Source: Cellulomonas sp. Leaf334
GTDB taxonomy: Bacteria; Actinomycetota; Actinomycetes; Actinomycetales; Cellulomonadaceae
Length of the DNA stretch: 64,000 nt
Direction: 5' to 3'
NCBI RefSeq assembly: GCF_001424195.1
Contig: NZ_LMOO01000001.1
Span: 1,275,199-1,339,198, forward strand
The notes under the pieces: generated by a model
Seen by the model: only the letters and a program-made list of their open reading frames with translations
Database searches by the model: none
Told to the model about the DNA's origin: nothing
Translations under genes and position numbers: made by a program
Shown here: piece after piece, positions 18,012-27,944 of the stretch
Layout: the number at the start of each line of letters is the position of its first letter
How positions within the stretch are numbered: position 1 is the first letter of the stretch

Positions 18012-18092
18012 CGGGGGCCCAGGCGTCCGACCCGTTGGTCTGCTGCTGCGTCGCTCCCCGGTGGTGACCCACCTTGCTGCGCCAGTCGCGAC
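18012..18092 (-). promoter_or_regulatory. ZTP riboswitch (pfl motif) upstream of glyA
   Basis: Read on the minus strand, the leader contains GCGACTGGCG, then GGTGGGTCACCACCGGGGAG followed by CGACG, a variable loop, and GGACGCCTGGGCCC. This matches the pfl RNA: the first helix with its CUGGC element, the small hairpin closed by GGUGG/CCACC, the invariant CCGGGGAGCG and the distal CGCCUGGGC pseudoknot strand. It starts just after a TACTCT -10 box. pfl RNAs bind ZTP/ZMP and are known upstream of one-carbon and purine genes, which fits glyA-folD. Confidence 0.93.
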
Positions 18093-18098
18093 CGCCAC

Positions 18099-18104
18099 AG
18101 AGTA
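18099..18104 (-). promoter_or_regulatory. -10 element of the glyA leader
   Basis: TACTCT on the minus strand (TANNNT pattern) ends 7 bases before the first base of the riboswitch at about 18092. The -35 region is poor (GACCAC about 17 bases upstream). Confidence 0.5.
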
Positions 18105-18135
18105 GCAAGCCGACGGCGCGGGTGGTCACCCGTTC

Positions 18136-18636
18136 TCAGGCCTGCGCCACGCCGTCCCCGTCGCCCAGGATCTTGCGCAGGTACGCGTACGTCAGGTCCC
18201 CGGCGGTCTGGTCGTGCTGGTGCTCGTAGCCGTGCTTGGCGTAGAGCGCGAGGTTGTGGACAGAGTCGCGGCCGGTGAACACCCAGACCTCCTCGATGCC
18301 CTCGGGCAGGTGCGGCAGGATCGCCATGAGCAGCTGCGTCCCGAACCCCTGGCCCTGCAGGTCGGGGGCGACCGCGAACCGGCCGAGCGTGGCCTTCGGG
18401 CCCTCGATGAGCATCCGGATCGACCCGACGAGCCGGTGCCCGTACCAGCCACCGAGCGTGATGACGCCGTCGCGCTGCAGGTCGGCCTCGAGCTCCTCGA
18501 GCGTCTGCGTGAGCGGGGGGATGTGCGGGTCCCCGTACTGCTGGGCCTCGGTGACGAAGGCGGCACGGCGCAGCGTCAGGAGCTCACCGGCGTCGTCGAT
18601 GGTCACCGAGCGGATGTCGAGGTCGGGCTGCGTCAT
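18136..18636 (-). CDS. GNAT family N-acetyltransferase
   Basis: A protein of 166 residues with the GNAT acetyl-CoA fold. The conserved motif A is [25 protein letters not shown] (Q-x-x-G-x-G type loop), and motif B is [10 protein letters not shown]. The acceptor substrate cannot be told. I prefer the second ATG (18636), which gives [11 protein letters not shown]; the ATG at 18645 adds three residues and cannot be excluded, as neither has a clear ribosome site. It is divergent from purU, and its stop lies close to the glyA promoter. Confidence 0.87.
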   Translation of the reverse strand: MTQPDLDIRSVTIDDAGELLTLRRAAFVTEAQQYGDPHIPPLTQTLEELEADLQRDGVITLGGWYGHRLVGSIRMLIEGPKATLGRFAVAPDLQGQGFGTQLLMAILPHLPEGIEEVWVFTGRDSVHNLALYAKHGYEHQHDQTAGDLTYAYLRKILGDGDGVAQA

Positions 18637-18684
18637 GCGGCCCATCGTGTCAGCCGATCCGCCCGACCACTACTCTCGGACCTC

Positions 18685-19548
<864 letters not shown>

Positions 19549-19597
19549 AACGGTTCGTCGGCTGACCTGCGGGGACGCCGACGGGCACGCTCCGGGG

Positions 19598-20998
19598 ATG
19601 ACACCGTCCCTGCGTCGCGCCGTCGCGGCCGCCACCACCCTCGCCCTCGGCGTCGTCGGGCTCGTCGCCGCCGCGCTGACCACCGCACCGGCCGCGCAGG
19701 CCGCGTCGCTGGTGAGCGTCTCCAGCTTCGGCAGCAACCCCGGCCAGCTGGGGATGAGCCTGTTCGTGCCGGACTCCCTGCCGGCGAAGCCCGCGGTGCT
19801 CGTCGCCGTGCACTACTGCACCGGCTCCGCGCAGGCGATGTACAACGGGTCCCAGTTCGACGAGCTGGCCTCCCGGTACGGCTACATCGTCATCTACCCG
19901 CAGGCCAACAGGAGCGGGAGCTGCTTCGACGTGAGCTCGTCGGAGGCGCTCGTCCACGGCGGCGCGAGCGACCCGACCAGCATCGTGTCGATGGTCAGGT
20001 ACGTGCAGCAGCGGTACACCACCGACAACAGCCGGGTGTTCGTCACGGGGGTGTCGTCGGGCGCGATGATGACGCAGGTCCTGCTGGCCACGTACCCGGA
20101 CGTCTTCGCGGCGGGCTCGGCGTTCGCGGGTGTCCCGGCGACGTGCTTCTCGACGTCGTCCCCGCCGCCGGGCACCGGCTCGCAGGCGCCGTGGAACAGC
20201 GACTGCTCGGGCGGTCGCCTGGTGCGGACCGGCCAGCAGTGGGGTGACCTCGCGCGGGCCGCGTACCCCGGCTACACGGGAGCACGGCCGCGGGTGCAGC
20301 TGTGGCACGGGTCGCAGGACACCACGCTCAGCTACGTCAACCACGGCGAGGCCGTCAAGCAGTGGACCAACGTGCTGGGCGTCAGCGAGACACCGGTGTC
20401 GACGGACTACCCGGCGAGCGGGCAGGTCCGGACGCGCTACGGCGCGACGGGCGACCGTGCGCCGGTCGAGGCGATCACGTTCCAGGACGTCGGCCACAAC
20501 CTGCCCGTCGACGCTGCCGCCGCGGTCCACTTCTTCGGGCTGGACTCGACGACGACGCCCTCGCCGACGACTCCGGCTCCGACGACACCGGCTCCGACCA
20601 CCCCGGCACCCACGACTCCGGCTCCGACGACCCCCGCACCCACGACGCCGGCACCGACCACCCCGCCCCCCAGCCCGACGCCCTCGATCGGCTGCACGGT
20701 CACCTACACCGTGAACCAGTGGAACACCGGCTTCACCGGGAACCTCACGGTCAGGTCGAACGTGGCGCTCAACGGGTGGACGCTCACCTGGACGTGGCCG
20801 TCGGGTCAGGTCGTGACGCAGGCGTGGAGCTCGGTGACCACCCAGACCGGGTCGTTCGTCTCCGCGAAGAACGCGGCGTGGAACAGCTCCGTCCCGGCGG
20901 GCGGCTCGTTCCAGTTCGGCCTGAACGGCTCGCACCCGGGCACCAACGCGGCACCGACGGACTTCGTGCTCAACGGCGCACCCTGCTCGCGCGGCTGA
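19598..20998 (+). CDS. Secreted CE1/PHB-depolymerase-type esterase with C-terminal CBM2
   Basis: A 466-residue secreted protein. Residues 1-36 are a signal peptide ending in APAAQA. Residues about 37-325 are an alpha/beta-hydrolase of the PHB-depolymerase/acetylxylan- or feruloyl-esterase (CE1) group, with nucleophile Ser153 in GVSSG, the acid in [13 protein letters not shown] and the His in DVGHNLP. A Pro/Thr repeat linker (about residues 325-365) leads to a C-terminal family-2 carbohydrate-binding module: [21 protein letters not shown], conserved Trp residues, and terminal Cys. It most likely removes acetyl or feruloyl groups from plant cell-wall xylan; binding to cellulose or xylan is inferred from the module. 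Confidence 0.92.
   Translation: MTPSLRRAVAAATTLALGVVGLVAAALTTAPAAQAASLVSVSSFGSNPGQLGMSLFVPDSLPAKPAVLVAVHYCTGSAQAMYNGSQFDELASRYGYIVIYPQANRSGSCFDVSSSEALVHGGASDPTSIVSMVRYVQQRYTTDNSRVFVTGVSSGAMMTQVLLATYPDVFAAGSAFAGVPATCFSTSSPPPGTGSQAPWNSDCSGGRLVRTGQQWGDLARAAYPGYTGARPRVQLWHGSQDTTLSYVNHGEAVKQWTNVLGVSETPVSTDYPASGQVRTRYGATGDRAPVEAITFQDVGHNLPVDAAAAVHFFGLDSTTTPSPTTPAPTTPAPTTPAPTTPAPTTPAPTTPAPTTPPPSPTPSIGCTVTYTVNQWNTGFTGNLTVRSNVALNGWTLTWTWPSGQVVTQAWSSVTTQTGSFVSAKNAAWNSSVPAGGSFQFGLNGSHPGTNAAPTDFVLNGAPCSRG
20563..20670 (+). repeat. Pro/Thr linker coding repeats inside the esterase gene
   Basis: About seven imperfect 15-base units of the type CCGACGACTCCGGCT encode repeated PTTPA. They form the flexible linker between the esterase and the binding module. 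This is a normal feature of secreted actinobacterial glycan enzymes. Confidence 0.85.
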
Positions 20999-21007
20999 CG
21001 CACGTAC

Positions 21008-21043
21008 CCAGGCCCGGCCGGGCGGACGCTCGGCCGGGCCTGG
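21008..21043. terminator. Bidirectional terminator between esterase and ABC permease genes
   Basis: A perfect 13-bp inverted repeat: CCAGGCCCGGCCG at 21008-21020 and its complement at 21031-21043, with a 10-base loop. It lies between two convergent genes (stop at 20998 and stop at 21050), so it can serve both strands. Confidence 0.8.
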
Positions 21044-21049
21044 CGTCGC

Positions 21050-22234
21050 TCACGCCTCGCGCGCCCGGCGCTGCAGGGCGTCGATCGTGACGGCGACCGC
21101 CAGGACCAGACCGGTGACGACCAGACGGGCGGACTGGTCGAGGTTGAGCAGGGTGAGCCCGGTGGAGATGGACTGGACGACGAGGATGCCCACCAGAGCG
21201 GACCATGCCGACCCGCGTCCGCCGAACAGGCTGGTCCCGCCGATCACGGCGGCCGCGATCGCGGTGAGGTTGGTGTCCCCGGCGCCGCTGCCCTGGTTCG
21301 CGGCCGCGAGCCGGCCGACCGCCAGCACCCCGCCGAGGGCGGCGAGCGTCGAGCACGCGACGAACGCGGACACGAACACCCGGCGCACCGGCACGCCGGC
21401 CTTGCGCGCCGCCTCGGCGTCACCGCCGACGGCCCGGACGGACCGGCCCCAGCGCGTCCGGCGCAGCATCAGGTCGGTGAGCGCGACGAGCCCGACGAAC
21501 AGCGCGAAGACCGCGCCGACGCCCCGGTTGGTGCCGAGGTAGGCGACGACGAGCGACAACCCGGCGGCGAGCGCGACGACCCGCGCGACGACCTGCCACA
21601 AGGGCGCGACGGGCAGCCCGGCCCGCTCGCGGCGCACCCGGTCGGTCACGCGGCCGGCGGCGTACCCGGCCACGACGAGCGCGACGATCACCCACGACGT
21701 CGCGGGTGCCAGGAACGCCGTCTGGCAGAACCGCACCAGCCACCACTCGAACGGCAGGTTCACGGAGCCGGTGGGGCCGAGCACGCGCATCTGCAGCCCG
21801 GTGATCACCAGCAGGCCTGCCAGGGTGAACACGAAGCTGGGCACGGCCAGCCGGGTGTGCAGCGCCGCGTAGATCGACCCGACGAGCACCCCGACCGCGA
21901 GCGCAGCCAGGACCGCGAGCCACAGCGGCCAGCCCAGCTGGACCGAGCCGACGGCGACGACGGCCGCGGCCAGCCCGGAGACGGCGCCGACGGACAGGTC
22001 GATCTGCCCGACGTGCAGGGTGAGGACCACGCCGAGCGCGATCACGCCGGTCGCGGCGGACTGCTGCGTGAGGTTGACGAGGTTGTCCGCGGACAGGAAG
22101 TGCGGGTTGAGCGCCTGGAACACGAGCCCGATCAGCACGAGCACCACGGCGACAGGCAGCACACCGAGGTCGCCGGTGCGCAGCCGCTGCCAGGTGGCGG
22201 CGGAGAGCCCGGTCGCGGTGTCGACGCCGGTCAC
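21050..22234 (-). CDS. CUT2 sugar ABC transporter permease
   Basis: A 394-residue permease of the RbsC/XylH/BPD_transp_2 family with about ten membrane segments. The conserved HVGQIDLSVGAVSGLAAAVV segment and the RRTRWGRSVRAVGGDAEAARKAGVPV loop are typical. It is the last gene of the operon ROK1-binding protein-ATPase-permease on the minus strand. GTG start, overlapping the ATPase stop. The substrate is probably a monosaccharide, judging from the ChvE/XylF-like binding protein; which one cannot be told. Confidence 0.9.
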   Translation of the reverse strand: MTGVDTATGLSAATWQRLRTGDLGVLPVAVVLVLIGLVFQALNPHFLSADNLVNLTQQSAATGVIALGVVLTLHVGQIDLSVGAVSGLAAAVVAVGSVQLGWPLWLAVLAALAVGVLVGSIYAALHTRLAVPSFVFTLAGLLVITGLQMRVLGPTGSVNLPFEWWLVRFCQTAFLAPATSWVIVALVVAGYAAGRVTDRVRRERAGLPVAPLWQVVARVVALAAGLSLVVAYLGTNRGVGAVFALFVGLVALTDLMLRRTRWGRSVRAVGGDAEAARKAGVPVRRVFVSAFVACSTLAALGGVLAVGRLAAANQGSGAGDTNLTAIAAAVIGGTSLFGGRGSAWSALVGILVVQSISTGLTLLNLDQSARLVVTGLVLAVAVTIDALQRRAREA

Positions 22235-22962
22235 CGCTGGATCCCCGTGACGGCTGCCAACAGCTCTTCGTAGCTGGTCTTCGCGGCGTCGAACTCGCCG
22301 TTGGTGCGGCCGAGCCGCAGGACGACGATGCGGTCCGCGACGGCCTGCACGTCGGCCAGCGAGTGGCTGGTCAGCAGGACGCCGTGCCCGCGCTCGCGCA
22401 GCCGCTCGACGAGCGTGAGGAACTCGGCCGTCTGTCGTAGCCCGAGGGCCGCGGTGGGCTCGTCGAGCACGATCACGCGCGGCTCGCCCAGCAGGGACCG
22501 GGCGATCGCGACGGCTTGGCGCTGCCCGCCGGACAGCGCGGCGACGGGCACCCGGACCGACGGCACCCGGGCGGCGAGCTGGTTGAGCAGCTCCCAGGCG
22601 TGCTTCTCCATGGTGACCTCGTCGAGCAGCAGCCCGCGCTGCGCCTCGTGCCCCAGGTACAGGTTCTCGACGACGTCGAGGTTGGCGCACAGGGCGAGGT
22701 CCTGGAACACCGCCGCGATCCCGAGGCCGCGCGCGACCGACGGGTCGGACAGCGTGACGGGGCTCCCGTCGACCAGCACCTCGCCCTCGTCGGGGACGAG
22801 AGCGCCGGTCAGCGCGCCGACGAGGGTGGACTTGCCGGCGCCGTTGTCGCCGATGACGGCGACCACCTCGTGGGCGTGCACCTGCAGGTCGACGTCGACG
22901 AGCGCGCGCGCGGCGCCGTAGCTCTTGGACACCCCGCGCAGCGCGAGGATCGGTGCGGTCAT
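22231..22962 (-). CDS. CUT2-associated single-domain ABC ATP-binding protein
   Basis: A 243-residue ATPase with Walker A GDNGAGKST, Q-loop AVFQDLALC, signature LSGGQRQAVAIARSL and Walker [13 protein letters not shown]. Classical CUT2 ATPases (RbsA, XylG) have two fused domains of about 500 residues, so a single domain is the minority form (FrcA-like). It is most like the orphan ATPase at 28936: both end in a segment of the form IVVLR-x-GR-x-NG-x-FDA followed by SYE. Its ATG overlaps the binding-protein stop. Confidence 0.92.
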   Translation of the reverse strand: MTAPILALRGVSKSYGAARALVDVDLQVHAHEVVAVIGDNGAGKSTLVGALTGALVPDEGEVLVDGSPVTLSDPSVARGLGIAAVFQDLALCANLDVVENLYLGHEAQRGLLLDEVTMEKHAWELLNQLAARVPSVRVPVAALSGGQRQAVAIARSLLGEPRVIVLDEPTAALGLRQTAEFLTLVERLRERGHGVLLTSHSLADVQAVADRIVVLRLGRTNGEFDAAKTSYEELLAAVTGIQR

Positions 22963-24035
22963 GACGTCCCCCCGTCGAGCAGGCCTGCGGCGGCGCAGGC
23001 GTCGGTGTAGGGCTCCACGCAGATCTCCTCGGTGGTGTAGACGCCGCCGTCGACGATGACGCGGCGCACGTTGTCCAGGGTCACGGGCACGGGGCTGAGC
23101 AGCAGTGCCGGCACTCCCTGCACCCGGGCGGTGGTGACCGGCACCTCACCGCGCAGCACGCGGACGGCGAGCTCGGCCGCGGTGCGCGCCTGCTCGCTGA
23201 TCGCCTTGTAGACGGTCATGGACTGGTCGCCGGTGACGATCCGCTGGATGGCCGCGAGCTCGGCGTCCTGCCCGGTGACGGGAGGGACGGGATCGAGCCC
23301 GGCAGCTCTCATCGCCGAGATCGCGCCGCCGGCGGTGCCGTCGTTCGCGGCGTACACGGCGTCCACCTGACCGGCGTACTGCGTGAGCTGGCCGGTCACC
23401 CACTCCTGCGCCTTGTCAGGGCTCCAGTCGGGGGTGTCGTACGCGGCCAGGACCTCGATCGGGGCGCCCTCGAACGCGTCCGCGACCCCGGCCTCGAGCG
23501 CCGCGGAGTTCGGGTCGGTGGCGGACCCGTTGACCAGGAGCACGCCCTGCGGTGCCTCGTCGGGGCCGGATCGGTCGGCGGCCAGCTCACGGACGAGCGC
23601 GTCCCCCTGGAGGCGACCGATCCGTCGGCTGTCGAACGAGACGTAGTAGTCGAGGTCGGCGTCCGCGATGAACCGGTCGTAGGCGATGACGGGGACGCCG
23701 CGGCGGTGTGCCTGCCCGACGATGCTCACGGCCGCAGCCGCGTCGACCGCGTCGAGCACGAGCACCCCGGCGCCCTGCGTGAGCGCCGACTCCGCCTGCT
23801 GCTGCTGCGCGGCCGCGTCCTGGTTGGCGTTGGCGTAGATCACCGTGCAGTCGGGGCAGCGGTCGGTCACCACCTTCTCGAACTGCGGGCGGTCCACAGC
23901 CTCGTACCGGGCGGTCTTCGACTCCGGGAGCAGCAGCGCGATGATCTGGTCGGAGGGGGCAGATCCCGGTGGCGCGGTGGCGCACCCCGCGAGGGCGAGG
24001 AGCAGCGCGAGGGCGGCGAGCAGCGCGCGCGTCAC
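22959..24035 (-). CDS. CUT2 sugar ABC transporter substrate-binding lipoprotein
   Basis: A 358-residue binding protein with signal peptide and lipobox ALAGC. The periplasmic-binding-protein I fold of the XylF/ChvE group is visible in [56 protein letters not shown] and VTGQDAELAAIQRI. Extra cysteines (CPDC near residue 60; two near the C-terminus) might form disulfides. GTG start overlaps the ROK1 stop, so the regulator gene is the first gene of the transport operon. Confidence 0.9.
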   Translation of the reverse strand: MTRALLAALALLLALAGCATAPPGSAPSDQIIALLLPESKTARYEAVDRPQFEKVVTDRCPDCTVIYANANQDAAAQQQQAESALTQGAGVLVLDAVDAAAAVSIVGQAHRRGVPVIAYDRFIADADLDYYVSFDSRRIGRLQGDALVRELAADRSGPDEAPQGVLLVNGSATDPNSAALEAGVADAFEGAPIEVLAAYDTPDWSPDKAQEWVTGQLTQYAGQVDAVYAANDGTAGGAISAMRAAGLDPVPPVTGQDAELAAIQRIVTGDQSMTVYKAISEQARTAAELAVRVLRGEVPVTTARVQGVPALLLSPVPVTLDNVRRVIVDGGVYTTEEICVEPYTDACAAAGLLDGGTS

Positions 24036-25216
24036 ACGACCACCGCCCCGGCGCCGGCGATCGTGACCGTGTCGAGCGCTACCGCGAGCGCGCCGCGTAC
24101 CTCGGCCGCGGCGCCGAGCTCCGCGCCGACCACGGGCACCGGTCCGGCGGTGCTCGAGATGGTGCGCTGGGTGAGCGCCGCGCGCAGCGGTTCCAGGAGC
24201 AACTCCCCCGCGTCCGCGAGCTCTCCGCCGACGACGAGGAGCTCGGGGTCGACGAGGTTGCACACGCCCGCGGCGGCCACGCCGAGGTGGTGCCCGGCGT
24301 CGGCGATGACTCGCCGGCACCCCGCGTCGCCGGCCTCCGCACGCGCGATGACGTCGCGGAGGGTGAGGTTGCCGTGGCTGGGCCGCAGCATGTCGAGCAG
24401 CACCGGAGCGCCGACGTACATCTCCAGGCATCCGCGGTTCCCGCACCGGCAGATGGGCCCCTGGTCGTCGATCGTCGTGTGGCCGATCTCCCCCGCGGCG
24501 CCGACCCGGCCGTGGAACACCTCGCCGCCGAGCACGAGGCCGCCGCCGACGCCGTGGGACGCCCGCACGTAGACGACGTGCTGCTTGCCGCGCGCGGCGC
24601 CGAGGCGGACCTCGGCGAGCGCGCCGAGGTTGGCGTCGTTGTCGATGTAGACGGGCAGGCCCAGCCGCTCGCCGAGCAGCTGCGGCACCGCGGCGCCGTC
24701 CCACCCGCGGAGCATGCCGAGCGAGGACAGCTGTCCGGTGCGGACGTCGACGGGCGCCGGCACCCCGACACCGACGGCCAGCACCTCGGACAGCACGGCG
24801 TCGACGGAGTCCACCATCTCGGTCAGGAGCAGCGCCGCGCGCTCGAGCCCCTGGTCGGCGCGGTGGTCGGGGGGCAGCGGCATGCGCTGCTCGGCGACGA
24901 TGCGGTGGGCCACGTCGGACAGGGCCACGCGCAGCGAGCGGGTGCCGAAGTGCATGCCCGCGACGAGCCCGAGGTTGCGGGCCAGGGTCACCTGCTGCGC
25001 ACGTCGGCCGCTGCGCGAGGTGGGGGCCGTGTGCAGGACGCCGGCGCTCGTCAGCTCCTTGACGATGTTGGACACGGTGGCCGGGGACAGGCCGGTGACG
25101 CCGGCCAGCTCGACCTGCGTGAGCGACCCACGCTGCTGGACGGCGCTGACGATCCGCGCCCGGTTGGCTTCACGCAGTGAAGTCTGGGAGCCCGGCGTAA
25201 CCCGGTCAATGCCCAC
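24032..25216 (-). CDS. ROK family transcriptional regulator 1
   Basis: A 394-residue regulator. Residues about 15-70 are a winged helix-turn-helix (SLREANRARIVSAVQQRGSL, then TQVELAGVTGLSPATVSNIVKEL). The rest is a ROK sugar-kinase-like domain with DNDANLGALAE, GEIGHTTID and the zinc motif CRCGNRGCLE. ROK repressors such as XylR and NagC respond to sugars. It is the first gene of the CUT2 operon that follows it. I place the start at GTG 25216, where TATCCT lies six bases upstream, which suggests a leaderless message. Close paralogue of ROK2 at 29778. Confidence 0.9.
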   Translation of the reverse strand: MGIDRVTPGSQTSLREANRARIVSAVQQRGSLTQVELAGVTGLSPATVSNIVKELTSAGVLHTAPTSRSGRRAQQVTLARNLGLVAGMHFGTRSLRVALSDVAHRIVAEQRMPLPPDHRADQGLERAALLLTEMVDSVDAVLSEVLAVGVGVPAPVDVRTGQLSSLGMLRGWDGAAVPQLLGERLGLPVYIDNDANLGALAEVRLGAARGKQHVVYVRASHGVGGGLVLGGEVFHGRVGAAGEIGHTTIDDQGPICRCGNRGCLEMYVGAPVLLDMLRPSHGNLTLRDVIARAEAGDAGCRRVIADAGHHLGVAAAGVCNLVDPELLVVGGELADAGELLLEPLRAALTQRTISSTAGPVPVVGAELGAAAEVRGALAVALDTVTIAGAGAVVV

Positions 25217-25622
25217 GCGCGAAGGATACACAGGCCGTTCCGGGCCCGACGCGGGCCACACCGGAGGCGCAGGAGATCGCCGGGCAGACAGCCGACGGTA
25301 TCTCTCGGCCAGTTCGCCGACCTGCACAGATACGTCGGTATTGCGCTCGATGCGGCTTGCGTCGGCTTCGTGGTGGAGCGATTGGCTCCAGAGGGTGAAC
25401 CTCAGATCACGATTCGGCGTCGTATGCGTTCACTTCTTGACTTCAATGTTCAAGCGCCTATGAGATGTGACCCGGATCGGGCCGAGGCGCGCAGACGAGC
25501 CTCCGACCGATCGTCCGGCCGGCGCTCCCCGCGCTGCCGGGCGAGCACACCGGCCTGGGAGCTCCCGCCCCGGCCAGCAGCACCAGTACCCCTTTCCACG
25601 GCAACGAAGGCGTAGGAGTCAC
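25217..25622. promoter_or_regulatory. Divergent regulatory region between ROK1 operon and CUT1 operon
   Basis: This 406-base gap has no credible gene. On the minus strand TATCCT (25223-25228) is the likely -10 of ROK1. On the plus strand TTGACT (25437-25442) and TATGAG (25459-25464), 16 bases apart, form the likely promoter of the CUT1 binding-protein gene. The region is less GC-rich than its surroundings near 25370-25460. A TAGGAG ribosome site at 25615-25620 belongs to the gene at 25623. Confidence 0.55.
25436..25454 (+). promoter_or_regulatory. Possible operator at the CUT1 promoter
   Basis: CTTGACTTCAATGTTCAAG overlaps the -35 box. It contains the near-palindrome CTTCAATGTTCAAG, symmetric as CTTnAA-TG-TTnAAG. 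A related perfect palindrome (CTTCGAG-A-CTCGAAG) sits by the -35 box of the chvE operon, so the two sugar operons may share a regulator, perhaps one of the ROK proteins. Confidence 0.4.
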
Positions 25623-26915
25623 ATGCGTACAGCACGCAAGTTCACCGCCATGGCCGCAGGTCTCGCCGTCGCCAGCCTCGCGCTGGCAGCGTGCAGCTCC
25701 GGCGACACGGGCGACGACACAGGCAGCGGCAAGAGCGAAGAGGTCGAGGTCTTCACCTGGTGGGCCAGCGGCTCCGAGAAGCTCGGCCTCGACGCCCTCG
25801 TGGGCGTGTTCGACGTCCAGAACCCGGACGTCGAGTTCGTCAACGGCGCCGTCGCCGGTGGTGCGGGCTCCGCGGCCAAGGACCTGCTCCAGTCGCGCCT
25901 GCAGGCCAACGACCCGCCGGACACGTTCCAGGCCCACGCGGGCGCCGAGCTGACCGACTACATCAACGCCGGCCAGGTCGAGGACGTCTCTGCCCTGTAC
26001 GACGAGTTCGGTCTGCGTGACGCATTCCCGGCCGACCTGGTCGAGCGCCTTACCGTCGACGGCAAGATCTACTCGATCCCCTCGAACATCCACCGTGCGA
26101 ACGTCGTCTGGGCCAACACCCAGCTCCTCACGGACTCGGGTCTCGACCCGGCCGCGACGTACGACACGCTCGACGACTGGTTCGTCGCGCTCGACGCCGT
26201 CCGGGAGAAGACGGGCCGCACGCCGCTGTCGCTGGCGACGACGTGGACACAGGTCAACCTGCTCGAGACCATCCTGCTCTCCGACCTCGGCGCCGACGGC
26301 TACAACGGCCTCTGGGACGGGTCGACCGACTGGTCCAGCCCCGAGGTCACGGACGCGCTCGCCGACTTCGAGAAGCTCATCAGCTACACCAACGAGGACC
26401 GGGACGGCCTCGACTGGCCGGACGCGACCCAGCAGGTCATCGACGGCAACGCCGCGTTCAACGTCATGGGCGACTGGGCCGTCGCGGCGTTCGAGGAGGC
26501 CGGCAAGAAGTCTCCGGCCGACTACGTCTACATGCCGGTCCCCGGCACCGACGGCGTGTTCGACTTCCTGGCCGACTCGTTCACGCTGGCCGTGGGTGCC
26601 CCGCACCCCGTGGGCGCCAAGGCGTGGCTGAAGACGATCGGGTCGCTCGACGGCCAGGTCGCGTTCAACAAGGCGAAGGGCTCGATCCCGGCCCGCAACG
26701 ACGCCAAGCCCGAGGACTTCTCGGCCTACCAGCAGTCCGCCATGGCGTCGTTCGGTCAGGACACCATCGTGTCCTCGCTGGCGCACGGTGCCGCGGCGCC
26801 GACCGCCTGGGCGAACGCGATCTCCGACGCCACCAGCAAGTTCACCACCGGTGGCGGCGACCTCGCCGGCTTCCAGGCGGACCTCGTGTCCGCCGCTGAG
26901 GCCAACGCGAGCTGA
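25623..26915 (+). CDS. CUT1 carbohydrate ABC transporter substrate-binding lipoprotein
   Basis: A 430-residue family-1 extracellular solute-binding protein with signal peptide and lipobox LAAC followed by a Gly/Asp/Ser tether. VEVFTWWASGSEKLGLDALV, NDPPDTFQAHAGAEL, KIYSIPSNIHRANVVWANT and FNVMGDWAVAAFEEAG are typical of glucose/oligosaccharide-type binding proteins in actinobacteria. The aromatic-rich pocket suits a sugar. It begins the operon with two permeases downstream and no ATPase. ATG 25623 is fixed by the ribosome site and lipobox distance. Confidence 0.93.
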   Translation: MRTARKFTAMAAGLAVASLALAACSSGDTGDDTGSGKSEEVEVFTWWASGSEKLGLDALVGVFDVQNPDVEFVNGAVAGGAGSAAKDLLQSRLQANDPPDTFQAHAGAELTDYINAGQVEDVSALYDEFGLRDAFPADLVERLTVDGKIYSIPSNIHRANVVWANTQLLTDSGLDPAATYDTLDDWFVALDAVREKTGRTPLSLATTWTQVNLLETILLSDLGADGYNGLWDGSTDWSSPEVTDALADFEKLISYTNEDRDGLDWPDATQQVIDGNAAFNVMGDWAVAAFEEAGKKSPADYVYMPVPGTDGVFDFLADSFTLAVGAPHPVGAKAWLKTIGSLDGQVAFNKAKGSIPARNDAKPEDFSAYQQSAMASFGQDTIVSSLAHGAAAPTAWANAISDATSKFTTGGGDLAGFQADLVSAAEANAS

Positions 26916-26941
26916 TCCGGCTCACGGCGTGACCGGTCCGT

Positions 26942-26968
26942 CCCGGTCCTGGTGATCCCAGGACCGGG
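26942..26968 (+). terminator. Intercistronic hairpin between CUT1 binding protein and permease
   Basis: CCCGGTCCTGG (26942-26952) and CCAGGACCGGG (26958-26968) pair perfectly over 11 bp with a 5-base loop. It lies in the 123-base gap after the binding-protein gene. Such hairpins often act as partial terminators or protect the upstream message, giving more binding protein than permease. No T-run is present. Confidence 0.6.
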
Positions 26969-27038
26969 GCGGGGCCGCGTCCCGCACCCGCACAGCAGCA
27001 GCACCGTCCGTTCGCTCGTCACGACTCAGGAGGCACTC

Positions 27039-27944
27039 GTGCCCCGACAGATCCGTAGGTGGGGCCCTCCTCTCCTGCTCATCTCACCGACCTTGATCCT
27101 GCTCGGCGTCTTCGTCTACGGACTCCTCACCATCAACGCGACGACGTCGATGAAGGACGTCCACAACGCCGCCCAGGCGAACGGCCGTGAGCCCGTCAGC
27201 TTCGTGTGGTTCCAGAACTACATCGACCTGTTCGGCTCCGAGGAGTTCCAGCACTCGCTGAAGAACCTCGTCATCTATACGGTCGTCTTCCTCGCGGGGA
27301 CGATGATCTTCGGGTTCCTCTGGGCCTGGCTGCTGGACCGCCCGGTGCGGTTCGAGGGCGTCTTCCGCTCGATCTACCTGTTCCCGATGGCGGTGTCGTT
27401 CGTCGCGTCCGGTGTCGTGTGGCGCTGGCTGCTGAACTCCAACCAGGGCGAGAACGCCTCCGGCCTGAACCGCTTGTTCCAGATGATCGGACTGCCGTTC
27501 CTGCAGAACAACTGGTGGAACAACGTCGACGTCGGCATCGCCGCCATCGCGATCCCCGCCATCTGGCAGCTGTCGGGCTACGTCATGGCCCTGTTCCTGG
27601 CCGGCTTCCGGGGCGTCCCCGAGGAGCTGCGCGAGGCCGCGCGCATGGACGGGTCCAGCACGTGGCAGATGTACCGCCACGTGATCTTCCCGCAGCTGAG
27701 CCCCGTCGCCCTGTCCGCCGTGATCATCGTCGGGCACATGTCGCTCAAGGCGTTCGACCTGATCATGTCGATCTCGAAGCCGGCGAACTACCAGACCAAG
27801 GTGCCCGCGATCGACATGTACGTCTTCAAGTCGAGCTTCGACTACTCCAACGCGGCCGCCGTCGGCGCGATCCTGCTCGTCATCGTGGCGGTGCTGATCG
27901 TCCCGTACCTGGTGCACCTCAACCGGACGGAGACGCACAAGTGA
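27039..27944 (+). CDS. CUT1 sugar ABC transporter permease (MalF-like)
   Basis: A 301-residue permease with six membrane segments and the EAA loop EELREAARMDGSSTWQMYRHVIFPQL, which contacts the ATPase. It forms the channel with the second permease downstream. GTG start with a CAGGAGG ribosome site at 27027-27033; its stop overlaps the next start (GTGA). No ATPase gene is present in the operon. Confidence 0.93.
   Translation: MPRQIRRWGPPLLLISPTLILLGVFVYGLLTINATTSMKDVHNAAQANGREPVSFVWFQNYIDLFGSEEFQHSLKNLVIYTVVFLAGTMIFGFLWAWLLDRPVRFEGVFRSIYLFPMAVSFVASGVVWRWLLNSNQGENASGLNRLFQMIGLPFLQNNWWNNVDVGIAAIAIPAIWQLSGYVMALFLAGFRGVPEELREAARMDGSSTWQMYRHVIFPQLSPVALSAVIIVGHMSLKAFDLIMSISKPANYQTKVPAIDMYVFKSSFDYSNAAAVGAILLVIVAVLIVPYLVHLNRTETHK

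Noticed and set aside
20563..20670. Short tandem repeats that could be read as a CRISPR-like or regulatory array
   Set aside because: They are in frame inside a secreted enzyme and encode a Pro/Thr linker.
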